DNA of 64,000 nucleotides from Auanema rhodensis. Taxonomy: Eukaryota > Nematoda > Chromadorea > Rhabditida > Rhabditidae. Made by a program: the position numbers and the translations under genes. Location of the stretch: contig OZ059894.1 in the NCBI GenBank assembly GCA_964057225.1, positions 13,836,131 through 13,900,130 on the forward strand, given 5' to 3'. Within the stretch, counting starts at the first letter, position 1; each line of letters opens with the position of its first letter. This document shows, piece by piece, positions 38,056 through 49,653 of the stretch. Under the pieces are notes generated by a model. That model did no database searches. It was not told where the DNA came from and saw nothing but the letters and a program-made list of their open reading frames with translations.

Positions 38056-39036
38056 CTACATGTTAGAGCATTCCAACGACAGGCAGACGGACGACGTTGA
38101 CATGGATGGATGATGATAAGGTGGATTTGAAGCAGTAGGCACGCACATAGGGACGACATCAAGGTGGCGTTGGGAGTAGTTTAATACATCATATCTATGA
38201 TGATATATGAATATAGCTTACTGCAAAATATTGAATTTTAGTACTAAGAAATAAGGTGAAAAGTGGTTTTGGTTACAAGAGATTCAGCAAAAATTCATAG
38301 CGGAACAACAAATTTAAACAACTAGGAGAGGGCGACGGGTGGTGAATCGATTGTAGTGCCCCCAACGAGTCTCAGCAAAAAAGACCGCTGTATGTGTATG
38401 TGTGTGCATGTACGTTATGTATTTTTTGGTTGATTTTCGAGAAAAAATTCAAACTGTTTGGCATATTGTCAAATTTTTGTAAAAAAAAGTTGCCTGAAAC
38501 TGTTCTTTGGAAGATCGAAAGATCAATCTGGAAAAATTGAAAAAAACATGTAAACATAGAAAGAAGAAGGGAGGTGTTGGGTAAGGAACAACTTGAAAAT
38601 AGAGTGTGAAATAGAAAATAAGCTTAATGAAGTAAAAATATAAAAATGGTTTTGGGTTGGAAGAAATGAAAACAAGAATTGGGCAATTGGCAGTAGAATA
38701 CGTTGAGGGGGGTTCGGAATCTCTCAACCTCAAGTTATTATAGAAAGATTGACCATCATCTGCGTTAGCAACTGAGGTATTTAGGAAGCAAAAGTCAATG
38801 AACACGAGCTTACGCTGGTTAATGGGTGCAATTGATTGCTTTAACTCTCGACAAATCCTAATATGGCCTATATATGATTGTTCAAATAGGTTAAATAGGT
38901 GATTGAGTGCTGGTCAGAGAATGAGCCACAGTGTGACCACGATAAAGACCGCCACGATGACACTTACTAGAGCAAGATGCACTGGGCCTGTTGGCCGAGC
39001 CACTTTTCTATCTGTGTTACTCCTCTGTCATCACAC
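38056..39036 (-). other. Coding-like islands of an unresolved membrane-protein gene
   Basis: Three minus-strand segments look like exons. At about 38914-39036 an open frame reads VARPTGPVHLAL followed by VSVIVAVFIVVTLWLIL and TGA, a classic membrane span. At about 38690-38782 a frame reads ANADDGQSFYNNLRLRDSEP and then a Ser/Thr/Pro stretch, after a good CTCAG acceptor. At 38056-38194 a frame reads YDVLNYSQRHLDVVP and then a Pro/His/Ser-rich tail to TAG. Base composition is more balanced than in the surroundings. I could not find splice sites that join all three in phase, so the gene model is open. A single-pass receptor with a Ser/Pro-rich tail is one possibility; two overlapping genes is another. 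Confidence 0.33.
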
Positions 39037-41868
39037 ATCTCAGCTCGTTTCTATCTCTCTCCCAGCCTAAACCTTCGGCTTCTCCTCCCATCTTCACCGT
39101 CCTACTCATCTTCATCTCTATCTTTCTTCTACTCACGTCCTTCCTCTTTTTATTCTTCCTGTTTAGTCTTGTCATAGGATTTTTTTCTCTCTTTCTTCTA
39201 TTCAATTCTCATTCTCCCTTCTACTATCTCTCTCTCTCTCTCTACCTGCATCTCTCTCTTTAATGTGTATGCCCACTAGAATATCCAATACTATCTCTTC
39301 TTTTTTCTTTTTTTGTTCACTCCAATATTCACTATAAATCTTCCTTTACATTTTAATGCTAATAAATAGGATCAAATATGGAAAGATAGGCTTATCCAGC
39401 GAATTACCGACAATCTGCTCAAATTGTCAAGTTTTTTGATAACTAACATGTTCCATCCTAGACTTTTAAATATCATAACTAAAAATAACAAATAAGATGG
39501 TTAATCTGAATATTACTAATTAGGTTAGCTGATAGACTGACTTTGTTCTGCACTTCACATGCTGAGATGGAGATGTAGCCGTCGTGAGCGTCGTCGTGCA
39601 AAGTTAGCAGATGTCAGCCGGCGCTCTCGCTCTTTTCGTCTCCTATTCTACCTTATAAAATTAATTTCTCTCTCTTTTACTCTTGCTTTCGTTCTATCAC
39701 TATATCTCTTCATCCTTCATTCTCTCTGAATTTTTTTTCTTTTTTTTCTTCATTTTCAATGTGTCTCTGTGTGTATCTAGGAACCAAGACATAGCTAGAA
39801 CGGGAGAAAGAGAAGCATAGTAGCTGAAGAGAGATGCAAAAAACGCTAGAGAAAACGACAACGAAAGAGAGAGAAAGATGATGATGGTGTTGTCGGGCTG
39901 CTGCTGCTAGCTACTGCGCGTTAGCCATGTGTCAACCTCCCCCTCCCCGTTTTTTCCGCGCAGCGGCATCAACAAACTCCAGAGAACGATCACACACGAT
40001 GTGTGTGCCCATGCCGCTTCAAAGTGTGTGTGGCCTGTACATGTCCACACACCTGGACCACAAAATTTGAAAACAAAAGAAAACGAAATTTCTTAGAACG
40101 TTTTTTCAATAAAAACGAACTAAAACACTCATTTTGATCGAGATGTCAATTTGGAGATGTTCAAATTGGGAGATGGGATAAGGGGTGTACCAGTCCTGAG
40201 TGAAAGCTGCAACTATTTGAGTAAAAAACGACAAAAACAAAACAAACGCGACTAAACGACTACTAAAAGCTTATTGAGTGAGTTCATCCCTTGAATTTAT
40301 TTAAGAAATGAGAAAATGCTCAATAAAATGATAAAATTAATTGAGTAAATACTAATGTACATTGATATTCTTGAAAAACATTTATCAAAAAAAAGTTTGT
40401 GCTAGGAAGAGCTAAGGTTTAGAGAGCACATATGTATATAATCAGTTGCTCTTAGGATTCTACATCATCATTTCTTAAGATGCAAAATCAATACAAGGAA
40501 TATGATATGAGCTTTAAACTCATAATGTTCAAGAGTTTCAACGTAGTTTGCATCCGAATTACTTGTTGTTTCTCTACAATACCTCTTCTCAATGATTTCA
40601 GGTTTTCTTCTTTTTCCGTTTTTTCATTCTTTTCGCCGTTTTCATATTCTTCATCCTCATCATCTTCTTATACCTTCACCTTCTTCTTCTTCAACTTCGT
40701 TTTCTTCATTTCTTTGGTCTGAACAATCAAGTCAAATAGAACACTTGGCAATAGATCGAGAAAGGACAGAAGAAGGATAAACTAACTGAACAATAAGCAA
40801 AGAAAAAAGTATTAAAAATTGAAGAAGAAACAGAATTTTAAACATATTAATAATAAGAAAATAAAGTTATAACTATTCATATAGTTTATAATTAAAGAAT
40901 CATTTGATATATAATCTTTCATCAAGATCATGTAGTTTGAACTTTATCTTCAAAATTTGAAAATGAAATTTGATTTCATTTGAAAATAATATATAATACA
41001 TCTTCTGAACCATATATTTCTGATTAATACAATGAATGAATGGTTTCCAATTCTCTGATCTTTAAAATTACGAATTTCAGTTTCACTTTTTTTTCTGACA
41101 AACAACTTGTGAAAAACTGAAACAACTAACTGATATAAACGATTTCTGACAAGATTGGAAACTGAACTTCGGTCCTTAACATTGAAACTATAAATTGGAA
41201 ATCATATGGAAAAAAAACTAAAGTATATTAGAGAAATATGTATTTATACACATACATATTTCCATTAAGCATCTAAAAAGAGTACATTCTGGTTTCTGGT
41301 AAACTGTGTGAAGCATCCGTAAAACGGTCGGATCCGCAAAATAAGTGAAATGCACAACCTTGATACATATTAAATATTTAATAATAATTTTTAAATAAAT
41401 AAACTTTAATGACTTAATGTATATATATAATATTTATATATTAATATATATAATAATAATAATAAATATGAAAACTGTTTTACAAAATATACTATAAATA
41501 ACATGTTATATATAATATATTACAATATTTAAATTTCATTCTAACTTTGAACTGAAATTGTAATTTCACTTTAATTATTAATTTTTCTTCTTTATCGCTT
41601 TATCTCTTTATTATTTTTATGTTATTAATATAACAGAAACTAGAAAAATAAAAACATTCAGTACAGCTATCACCAAGTAATGGCTTTTGGTTCCTATCTT
41701 CTTGAAAATTGTTGAACCGTAGTAGCGACATGACGATAGGACTTTTATAAATAAAATGTTTTTGTTTATACAACATATCAGATTCAAGTTAGAAATAAAG
41801 TTTTAATTAAGAAAACTTTAAATTAAATTTGGATTAAATGAAACATTCTTCTTCGTATTATTATTAAA
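39037..41868. other. Intergenic region with a GC-richer core
   Basis: Pyrimidine-rich DNA followed by a comparatively GC-rich block at about 39560-40060 (for example CTCCCCCTCCCCG and CCGCGCAGCGGCATC). No coding frame could be supported with splice sites. A minus-strand acidic, Glu-rich frame at about 40640-40722 has plausible splice sites but is low complexity. The block may be a promoter for the unresolved minus-strand gene. Confidence 0.4.
40024..40052. repeat. Inverted repeat GTGTGTGG / CCACACAC
   Basis: Perfect 8-bp arms at 40026-40033 and 40045-40052 with an 11-bp loop, inside the GC-richer block. It could form a hairpin or a dimeric protein site. Confidence 0.55.
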
Positions 41869-44164
41869 TTATTGAATTCCAACTTTTTGCATTGTTTGTT
41901 GAATGACAACATCAATAACGCTGTTAATAACTATCTGAAATTAAAATTTATATCAGTTATTCATATAATTTAATATATTATTATTATATTTATAAAGAAA
42001 AAAAAAATATTTTTTAATTTAAAATCAAAATATTTGCATATTATTTGTATTTTAGACATGTTTATAAAACTTCCGCTATTATGAGATTCTGCTAAAACTG
42101 CATGTTTGCAATTTTAATACAATAAGATGATTACAATTATATATAAATATATATAATAGTAAATAACAAATAATATTTGAACTCAATTATATTTTTAAAA
42201 AATGAAAAAGATTTACCTGTATTTGTTGAGTATCTGTAGCACATGTTTCATGAATATAAATATTTCGTTTGGAATTTTTATTAGCTTGTTTGAACTTTTT
42301 AGTTATATAATCCAATGATGGTCTATATTCTTGTTTACCTTAAAAATTATTATTATTATTATTAAATAATTTATATATTTATTACCTTTGTAATTTTTTA
42401 AAGCAACTGTTATAGGTATATGCTGAATTTTTTCAGCAAACAAATCAATTTTATTCAGAAATAGAATCATAGCTGTACTGCAGAACCATTCATTATTGCA
42501 AATTTGATCAAATAAATCAATGGAATCTAACATTCTGTTCTAAAAAAAAGGATAAAATAGTTAAAGAACTACATATATATAGTTAAATATAAATCTTACA
42601 ATTGTATTATCTTCTGCTAATGTTTGATTATATTCTGATAAAGATGTTATAAATAAAACAGCATGCACATCATCAAATATATGAATCCATTTTCTACGTT
42701 GAGCTTTTTGTCCTCCAACATCAAATACTCTACAAGAATTAAAATGTATTTTTCATATAAGTTACATAAACTTTACCGAAATGTAAAATTTTTAATTAAA
42801 AATGAAAATTGTACAACTCCTGATGTTGGTACTCGACTTTTCAGTATATCATCTTGTGTTGGAATATAATCTTTTTGTCGTATTCGATCTAGATTTTGTA
42901 TAAAACTATAAGAAAAAAATATATATTATTTAAAAATTATATATATTATTAATAAATTAAATTGTATTACTAACTATTTGGTCGTATCATCTGCAATCTC
43001 AGTATTGGTTGATAAATGATGTTGTATAGCTGGATCTTTCACTATTCTAAATTTAAATTTAAAGTAAATTTACTTAACTATATAATTTATAAAATGAATA
43101 TTCTTAAATTGAAATTGTTAAAAGATCACCTTCCAATAGCATCAAACATATCATTAGTTATATCAATGTCTGTTTTTTTTTCATCACAAAATTTTCGAAT
43201 AACTAGGGAATAGTTCTGAAAAAAACAAGAATATACGTAATTTATGTACTATATATTACTATATATTAATAATAATAATAATAAATTTAAAACAATACTT
43301 GTGAGTTTGGGATTTGATAGCTAATACCATGACTTTCTATATAATTTATCAAATCAGATACTCCACTAATCAAGTTCGCATGAATAATTTCTTTTTTAGC
43401 TTTACGTTCATCTTCTGAGAATCCTTGATCATGAATAATTCTAAATAACAAATTATATAAATTAAAATAAACTTAAGTTGTAACCTTATCTGTTTTAATG
43501 TTGTGCTCTTTCCTGATTCTCCGGGACCTACAAAAATTTGTTTTTAGATCGGTAATGAAAGTAATAATCAGAACTAGAACTCGAAATTTGAATTTTTGAT
43601 GATGTGATACTCTGATTTTTGATAATTATATGTTCAATTGTTGCTAAAAGTTATATACATTTTTACAAATTCTCATTATTCTGCTGTTTTTGCATTCATG
43701 TCATCATCCATTAGATCATTTCATAGAAATATTTTGTATATAATATGTATATAATTATAAATCAATATATACATATAGTCCTTTTTAATTATATTTGTAT
43801 GTTAAGGTTAGAAATATACATTATAATATGATTTTCACATTAAATGAATAGAATAATAATGAAACTCGCAAGAAAAAATTTCAAATTATGTGAAAGTAGG
43901 ATTTAAGATGATTCAATAATATCGACTTTAACTTGAATTTTCTCAGACATAATCACAATAATTAAAAAAAAAGGAAGAATTATTTAAAAAGATTTTTATT
44001 TAATTTAAAAAGAACTTGCCTAATAATAAAAGTTTTAATATTTTTCTCCTTTTTTCCTGTTGAATATCTCGATCAATCTGACGAGCTTTAACCTGTTGTT
44101 CGGCTTCACCCTTCTTATCCGAGACCGATGCTCCGGATCCCATTAAGGAACAAACGCTTCCCAT
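41869..44164 (-). CDS. Heterotrimeric G-protein alpha subunit, divergent nematode type
   Basis: Ten exons give 362 residues (the family is usually 350-360). The first are 44020-44164, 43485-43527, 43299-43440 and 43130-43215; the last ends with TAA at 41869-41871. The N-terminus MGSVCS carries a myristoylation Gly2 and a palmitoylation Cys5. G1 is GPGESGKST (49-57), with Pro for the usual Ala. Switch I has Arg187 and Thr190 (SRVPTSG). Switch II is [12 protein letters not shown] (209-220) with catalytic Gln213. G4 is NKID (278-281) and G5 is TCAT (332-335). All residues needed for GTP binding and hydrolysis are present. The C-terminus [11 protein letters not shown] sets receptor coupling and is not the Gi, Gq or Gs consensus. 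The protein should relay GPCR signals at the membrane. Intron 1 uses a GC donor (AG/GCAAGT). I cannot assign it to a particular gpa gene. Confidence 0.95.
44018..44019 (-). other. GC splice donor of G-alpha intron 1
   Basis: The exon ends ...TTATTAG and the intron starts GCAAGTT. Only this site gives the conserved [13 protein letters not shown] motif after joining to the acceptor TTTTTGTAG at 43528. AG/GCAAGT is the standard consensus of minor GC-AG introns. Confidence 0.85.
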
Positions 44165-45502
44165 CAGTTCATTAGATAAAAAAAAAGGTTCAATGTTTTA
44201 ATTTTTAAAACAAAAGAAAAAGGAAGAAGAAGAATCTGAAATAAAAAGAAAAATAGATTATAAGTTTGGTAATAACTATTTTGAAAAATGAAACGAAAAG
44301 AAAACAAGTATTTTAAGAAATTAAAAATGAAAACTATAGTATACATATAGTATATGTAACTATATATGGATAACAAATATTTTAATAAAAGTTATAAAGA
44401 ATGTTTATTGATAAGAATAAAAGTTTTAATCAATGACTTCTTCACAACTTCCTTTAATTTGTTTTTGAATAATAGAGAATATGGGTACTTAGTTGTACAC
44501 GTGTATAAGGATATAGTATGTAGATATGAAAGTGTGAAAAAGGAACATGAATAAATTTTTGTGCACTTTTCTACATACATATATAGATAGAAATATACAT
44601 ATGTACATATAACTATATATATATATAGTTTAGTTTAGTTGAATGACCGAAAATGAAGAATGACGTTGACATGAGTTAGTATGATTTGCAAGTTTTTATC
44701 TATGAATATTGAAGAAATATAAAATATTGATTGAAAATGAGATAATTTTATGCTATAAATGGTTATATGAAGGACAATTATTATAAAAATTTTTTTTAAA
44801 TTCAAAATGTGAAATCAATTTATTTTCAATTATATATATTTACTTGTACATCATCTAAGAGTAATGAACGAAGTGTGACAGAATGATGAACTTGATAAAC
44901 GATTTGATTAAAGTTAAAATTTAAAAAATGAAAATGAATAGATAATGTATTGAAAATAAATAAGTTATGAATATGATATACTATATATAAGATAGATAAG
45001 TTTTGAGAAGAATAATAAGAATAAGAATATATAAAAGTTTTATACATTTATAAACTATTATAATAGATAACTGCTCTTCATATGCTTATATGTGAAAATG
45101 AGTTCTAACACCATTCAGCTAATATGCAAAATCAATTCAACAACTTCTATATAATCAAGATGTTATGAAAGTTATAATTATTAATGATGTTAAAATCAAA
45201 TAATTTATTTGAAACTATTTATATATATTTCAAGTTTATTTTAAAATATAAATTATAATCATTGTTGCTTTAAGCCCAATGTTTGAACTTTAAACACAAG
45301 AATCCAATTTTTTAATAAATATCTTTGTTATAATTATAAGTATTTGAATTAATTTGATTTCTCACTAAATAAATAAATAATTTATACTTAATGTATTATT
45401 TTGAGAATAATACTGAGTGAAGATACATACATATCTATACAAGGTAAATGGTATTTCTTTGGAAATTAAGGAGATAATACTTTATTTTCTTTTTTACTCC
45501 CA

Positions 45503-45546
<44 letters not shown>

Positions 45547-46876
45547 TCTCTTATTCATTTTTAAGAGAGATTATTGTATTGTATATAAGTTATCATATAC
45601 ATTTATGTGTACCTTATGCAAAATATAAAAAAATTGTGTTTGTAAAGTATAGTAAAGGTATTAGAATTGAAGAAAAACTGAAATTTTGTTCTGTCTATAT
45701 CTATGCCAGAATATCAGTTATCTTTGATAGTATAATTGAATGAAATTATAAGGAAGAATCAATAAAATATTCAAAGAATTCTATGAATATCTTTTCAAAA
45801 CCATTGTAATATACATATTGCAAGAGAAGTTTGAAATATAATATAAAATTAAAGAATTATAGTCTATAACAGCTTTCTTCTAATTCTCATTGCCCTGTTT
45901 TCATGTTTGTCAAATTTTGCTAGGAATTGACGACAAAGCATGAACTTGACGAAGAAAAAAAAAGAGAAAAAAAAAAGAAAGTTTCGAACTAATTAAATTA
46001 TAATGGAAGTACGATGAAAGTGTCTGAAAATACTTCTGTACATATACATGTAAGATAATGTTTTTCATTATATGACTTCATATCTTTCATGCAAGACATA
46101 ATTACTTTATATAGTTATATAGAACCTATAGATATAAGCATGTTAAAGGGTGGAAAATGAAAATCACAAAGATAGAATAAAGGAAAACAATAGATATTTT
46201 CAAATTATTCTGCTTCAATTAGCTTGTAATAACACCTGCAATATATAAAATATGTGCTTTCTATATATCTACATAGATATCTACATGAATATGTATAGAT
46301 AAGATAAATACTATATATGTATATATTAAAACAGACTTTGCTGTTTTTTTAAAAATTTTTTTCTTACATATACATATATTGAGTAAATGATATACTTTTG
46401 CGGACAGTCATGAACTATAAAAGGTTAGGTTTAAGTACATACTAACTATAATTTTATAAATTTGTTTAAATAATAATAGAATTTTTTTCAATATCTATCT
46501 ATATTTTTTATATATTAATATAAAAGTCAAAAAGAAAAAAAAACAGTTGAATACCGTAAAATTGGTAAGCAAAATATTTAAAAAAATTTTGAATATTCAT
46601 GATTAAATTCATAAGTGATTAATCACAGGTGAAAAATAATTTATTAAATATTTACTTTTCACCTATAGTAATGCTTAGAAGTTAAGATATTTAAAGAGAG
46701 ATTCTATGATATGTGTGATATAATGAGAATAATTTAAGAAAAAAAGAGAGAGAGAGAGCATTGAGAACAGAGTTGTTGGTAGAAAAGTCAGTATATGCTA
46801 TATCTATATCGTATATGTTTCATACTAGACGTCTAGTATAGTATAATATATTTGAGATATATGGATATACTACATA
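44165..46876. other. Intergenic, upstream of the G-alpha gene
   Basis: Very AT-rich with a (CT)n tract at 45503-45543 and many TATA-like runs. No gene or RNA was recognised. Confidence 0.45.
45503..45543. repeat. (CT)n microsatellite
   Basis: CT units with a single CTTT interruption. Confidence 0.9.
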
Positions 46877-47428
46877 CAGTCCTGTGCGATGAAGGTTGCA
46901 CACCCCTATGTTAGAGGCTCCAGAAAACCAATTCAAACTACAAAAAAAAATAATTTATAAGAAAAAATAGTGTTTTTTCGGTTTTTTTTAAATAATCCAT
47001 CTTAATATAACAAAATTTGAAATTAGAAACAAGTTAATTCCTTAGAAATATTTAAAATGATTCTAAATGCACAGCTCAATTAAAACAAAGTTTTTTTTCT
47101 GAAGCGTAGCTTCAAACAAGTGAGCTTAAACATCTGAATTTTACTGAATATCTATGAAAAGGTTGACGTACAAACAAATATTCTCATTCAAATAATTTTT
47201 ATTAGATGTTTAGTGTACTCCTCCAAAAATTATAACTGAAGTCTTGATGAAACTCATGAAATTCAAGCATACTCCAGACAATAGTTTTAAACATGATTTT
47301 TGATTATTTCAAATTTTTTTCTAATTAGTTATTGTTTTTTAACACTAAAAATATATTTTTTCTGAACTTATGTAGTTTGTAACATATAAGGATTTCTAGT
47401 GATCGTTTGACTTTCATCTCACAGACTG
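46877..47428. mobile_element. Tc1/mariner-like MITE, copy 1
   Basis: A 552-bp element bounded by TA on both sides (46875-46876 and 47429-47430). The left end reads CAGTCCTGTGCGATGAAGG and the right end, complemented, reads CAGTCTGTGAGATGAAAG: imperfect terminal inverted repeats starting CAGT. TA target duplication and CAGT termini are hallmarks of the Tc1/mariner superfamily. No transposase frame lies inside, so it is non-autonomous. A related copy in the opposite orientation is at 51671. Confidence 0.7.
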
Positions 47429-48863
47429 TATGAACAAAACGTTTTTTCAGCGATCATTACTATCATGAAAAAAAAAACTTAAAAATAATTTTTTTTTCTT
47501 TCAACTTAATTTTCTGAATATTTTTGTTAATGATTGAAATTTATTCAGGCTTTCCCTAAATAATGCTTCCTATCATGCTTCCGCTTCCTATCAGAAGGTA
47601 GCGTCGAATCAAGACGTTCAAACTGTGGTAGGAGTTTAGCTTCTAAGCGTGCTCTAAGATTTTCTATTATTGTAGGCACACTCAGGTTTTGTCACAAAAG
47701 ATGTAAAAATCATATTTTCTTTTTTTCTCACATCCATGTTGTTATTTTATTTTCCTCCTAATAATAAAATGTTTGTTAGTTAAAAAGCTTCTAAATAATA
47801 CAAAAAGATTTGGAACAAAACGTCATTTGAAAAAAAAATTAAAATGAAGAGGCTACAACATTTTGCATCGCAGTGTATATAATAATACAAAATATAAAAA
47901 TTATTAAAATACTATATCAAATTTAACTGAATTATATTAATAATATGAATAAAAATTAATTTCGTGAGCTGCGAAAGTTAATAGATTTCTAATTGGTTTG
48001 ATATTCACTTATAAATATATTAATATACATATGTATATGTATATATATATATATTAATATTGTTTTAAAAAAAATAATTTTTTATATGTATGTATCTTAC
48101 TATAATATTTTTAAAAATTTAAAAATTAAAATGTTTAAACATTAATAAATGTGATGAATTTGATATAAACGTTCAAAGGCTGATTATAAAACAAATTAGA
48201 AATGATTATATAATAGTTAATAAGTTAATATGTTCATCGATAAATATTTAAAATTATAATATAATCAGATTTGTTAAGAAAAATTGTTTTTAGAGAAATT
48301 ATAGAAGCATTGGATTCGAAACATATATTTAAACAAAAATTTTGAATAAAAAAATTTTTTAATTTCGTTTTCATGTGCTAAATAGATAACAGAAAATAAG
48401 CTTATTAAGCCTGAACAATATCAGAATTGGTGTTTCCCGTAGATCTTTCATCTTCTCAGTTGAGTAAATTGGTAAAAGATATATTAATAATATTTTAATA
48501 GAAAAATAGATTTAAATATAGTAAAGAAAAATAAAAAAACTTAGATATAAATTTACATTTTTTTCTTTTTTTCAAAAAAAGCGAGAAGCTCGTTCATACA
48601 AATTCTCAATTATTAATTCAAAAACTACAAATTATCTATTTCATATTTATTTTCGAAATAAAAAAAAAAACTGTAAAAACATGAATATTGTTCGTACAAA
48701 TGTACTCAAAAAGTAGAAAATTCTTTTATACTATTGATATTATAAATATATTATTATATATTAAGCAATACAACAACAATACGAATTAGATAATTGATTT
48801 AATTGATGTTTTCATATAATATTTTTAGAATATTTGTTCTTATTTCTATAATGGATTTCATAT
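47429..48863. other. Intergenic, with possible older transposon remnant
   Basis: Contains the orphan minus-strand frame at 47545-47691 and, near 47849-47875, a further end-like sequence whose complement reads CACTGCGATGCAAAATGTTG, similar in pattern to the MITE ends and next to TA. Beyond about 47880 the DNA is AT-rich without recognisable features. Confidence 0.4.
47545..47691 (-). pseudogene. Orphan coding-like frame, no start codon
   Basis: A minus-strand open frame of 48 codons ends at TGA (47545-47547). It reads QNLSVPTIIENLRARLEAKL followed by LPQFERLDSTLPSDRKRKHD and a basic tail RKHYLGKA. The amphipathic and basic composition and balanced codons look coding, but there is no ATG and no good splice acceptor. 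It lies between the MITE and a second end-like sequence, so it may be a relic of a transposon protein. No family recognised. Confidence 0.3.
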
Positions 48864-49653
48864 TCAATACACATGATCTTTGGGAGCATTGTTTGATGTT
48901 TGTGGCAAATTGTCTACATGTTCTTGATTTAGCTTCGTCGTTTCGTTCACCACATCATTATCATCAACGTTAGGCTGTTCAAGTTGAATTTTTACTTCAC
49001 TTGTGTATATTTTCATAATATGAGGTTCAGACAAAGCCTAAATGAAATAATTAAGAATTTCATTTAATGAAACTTCTTACTCGACTTTCATAGATTACCC
49101 AGTCTGAGTGTTGTAGTGATTTTGATTGAATTTTTAAATCAACATCCTATATGATGTTTTATAATTTGAATATGGTATATCAAAATTGTATATTTTTACC
49201 TTTTTCAAACATTTTCTAACAAAACTGCTTGTATGAAATAATCCTTTCTATAAAACAATTATAAGAATAAATCAGTTAATTCTGTATAGATGGAAGAAAA
49301 AAAAAAAAAATTCAACCTGTTTTTGATCATTCGGAAATTCATTGTTTACTTGCCGCTTATTATTTAATAGCTCTTTGCTCTCTTCCTGAAATTTCAATTA
49401 TTTTAAACCTGTGAATCTATCTAACCTTCGGCATACGCAAGCTTTGACTTCGTAAAGATCTATTGAAAAAGCTTCTTTTCTTCTTGAAACAATCATCTTT
49501 CGATTCAGATTCAGATTCAAATATTATTTTATGCTTTAAAAAAACGAAATTTAAGGTGATTCATGTTTAAATTTTTCAAAAAGTTTTCACCTTTGTTCTA
49601 TATTCATCAACTCTTAATGAGATGCTACTTTGAAATATTTCAATTGCAGCCAT
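48864..49653 (-). CDS. Unrecognised six-exon gene, 175 residues
   Basis: Exons 49591-49653, 49426-49533, 49317-49385, 49200-49247, 49081-49146 and 48864-49037 are all in phase 0 and have GT donors and AG acceptors, with introns of about 43-69 bp. The protein starts MAAIEIFQSSISLRVDEYRT. It then has an acidic Ser/Glu repeat (FESESESKDD) beside a basic block (CFKKKRSFFNRSLRSQSLRM). A middle part follows with EESKELLNNKRQ and HSDWVIYESR, and the acidic, Asn-rich C-terminus ends APKDHVY. There is no signal peptide or membrane span. It is hydrophilic and probably disordered, with possible nuclear localisation through the basic block. I recognise no domain. An upstream out-of-frame ATG at about 49658 gives only a short frame. 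The all-phase-0 exon structure supports a real gene. Confidence 0.7.

Noticed and set aside
39017-39263. Protein frames on either strand in the pyrimidine-rich tract
   Set aside because: Composed mainly of Ser/Leu/Phe or Arg/Lys/Glu runs produced by the CT-rich sequence.
39927-40072. Small plus-strand protein starting MCQPPPPRFFRAAAS
   Set aside because: 47 codons with no signal peptide, homologue or splice context; composition follows the GC-richer block.
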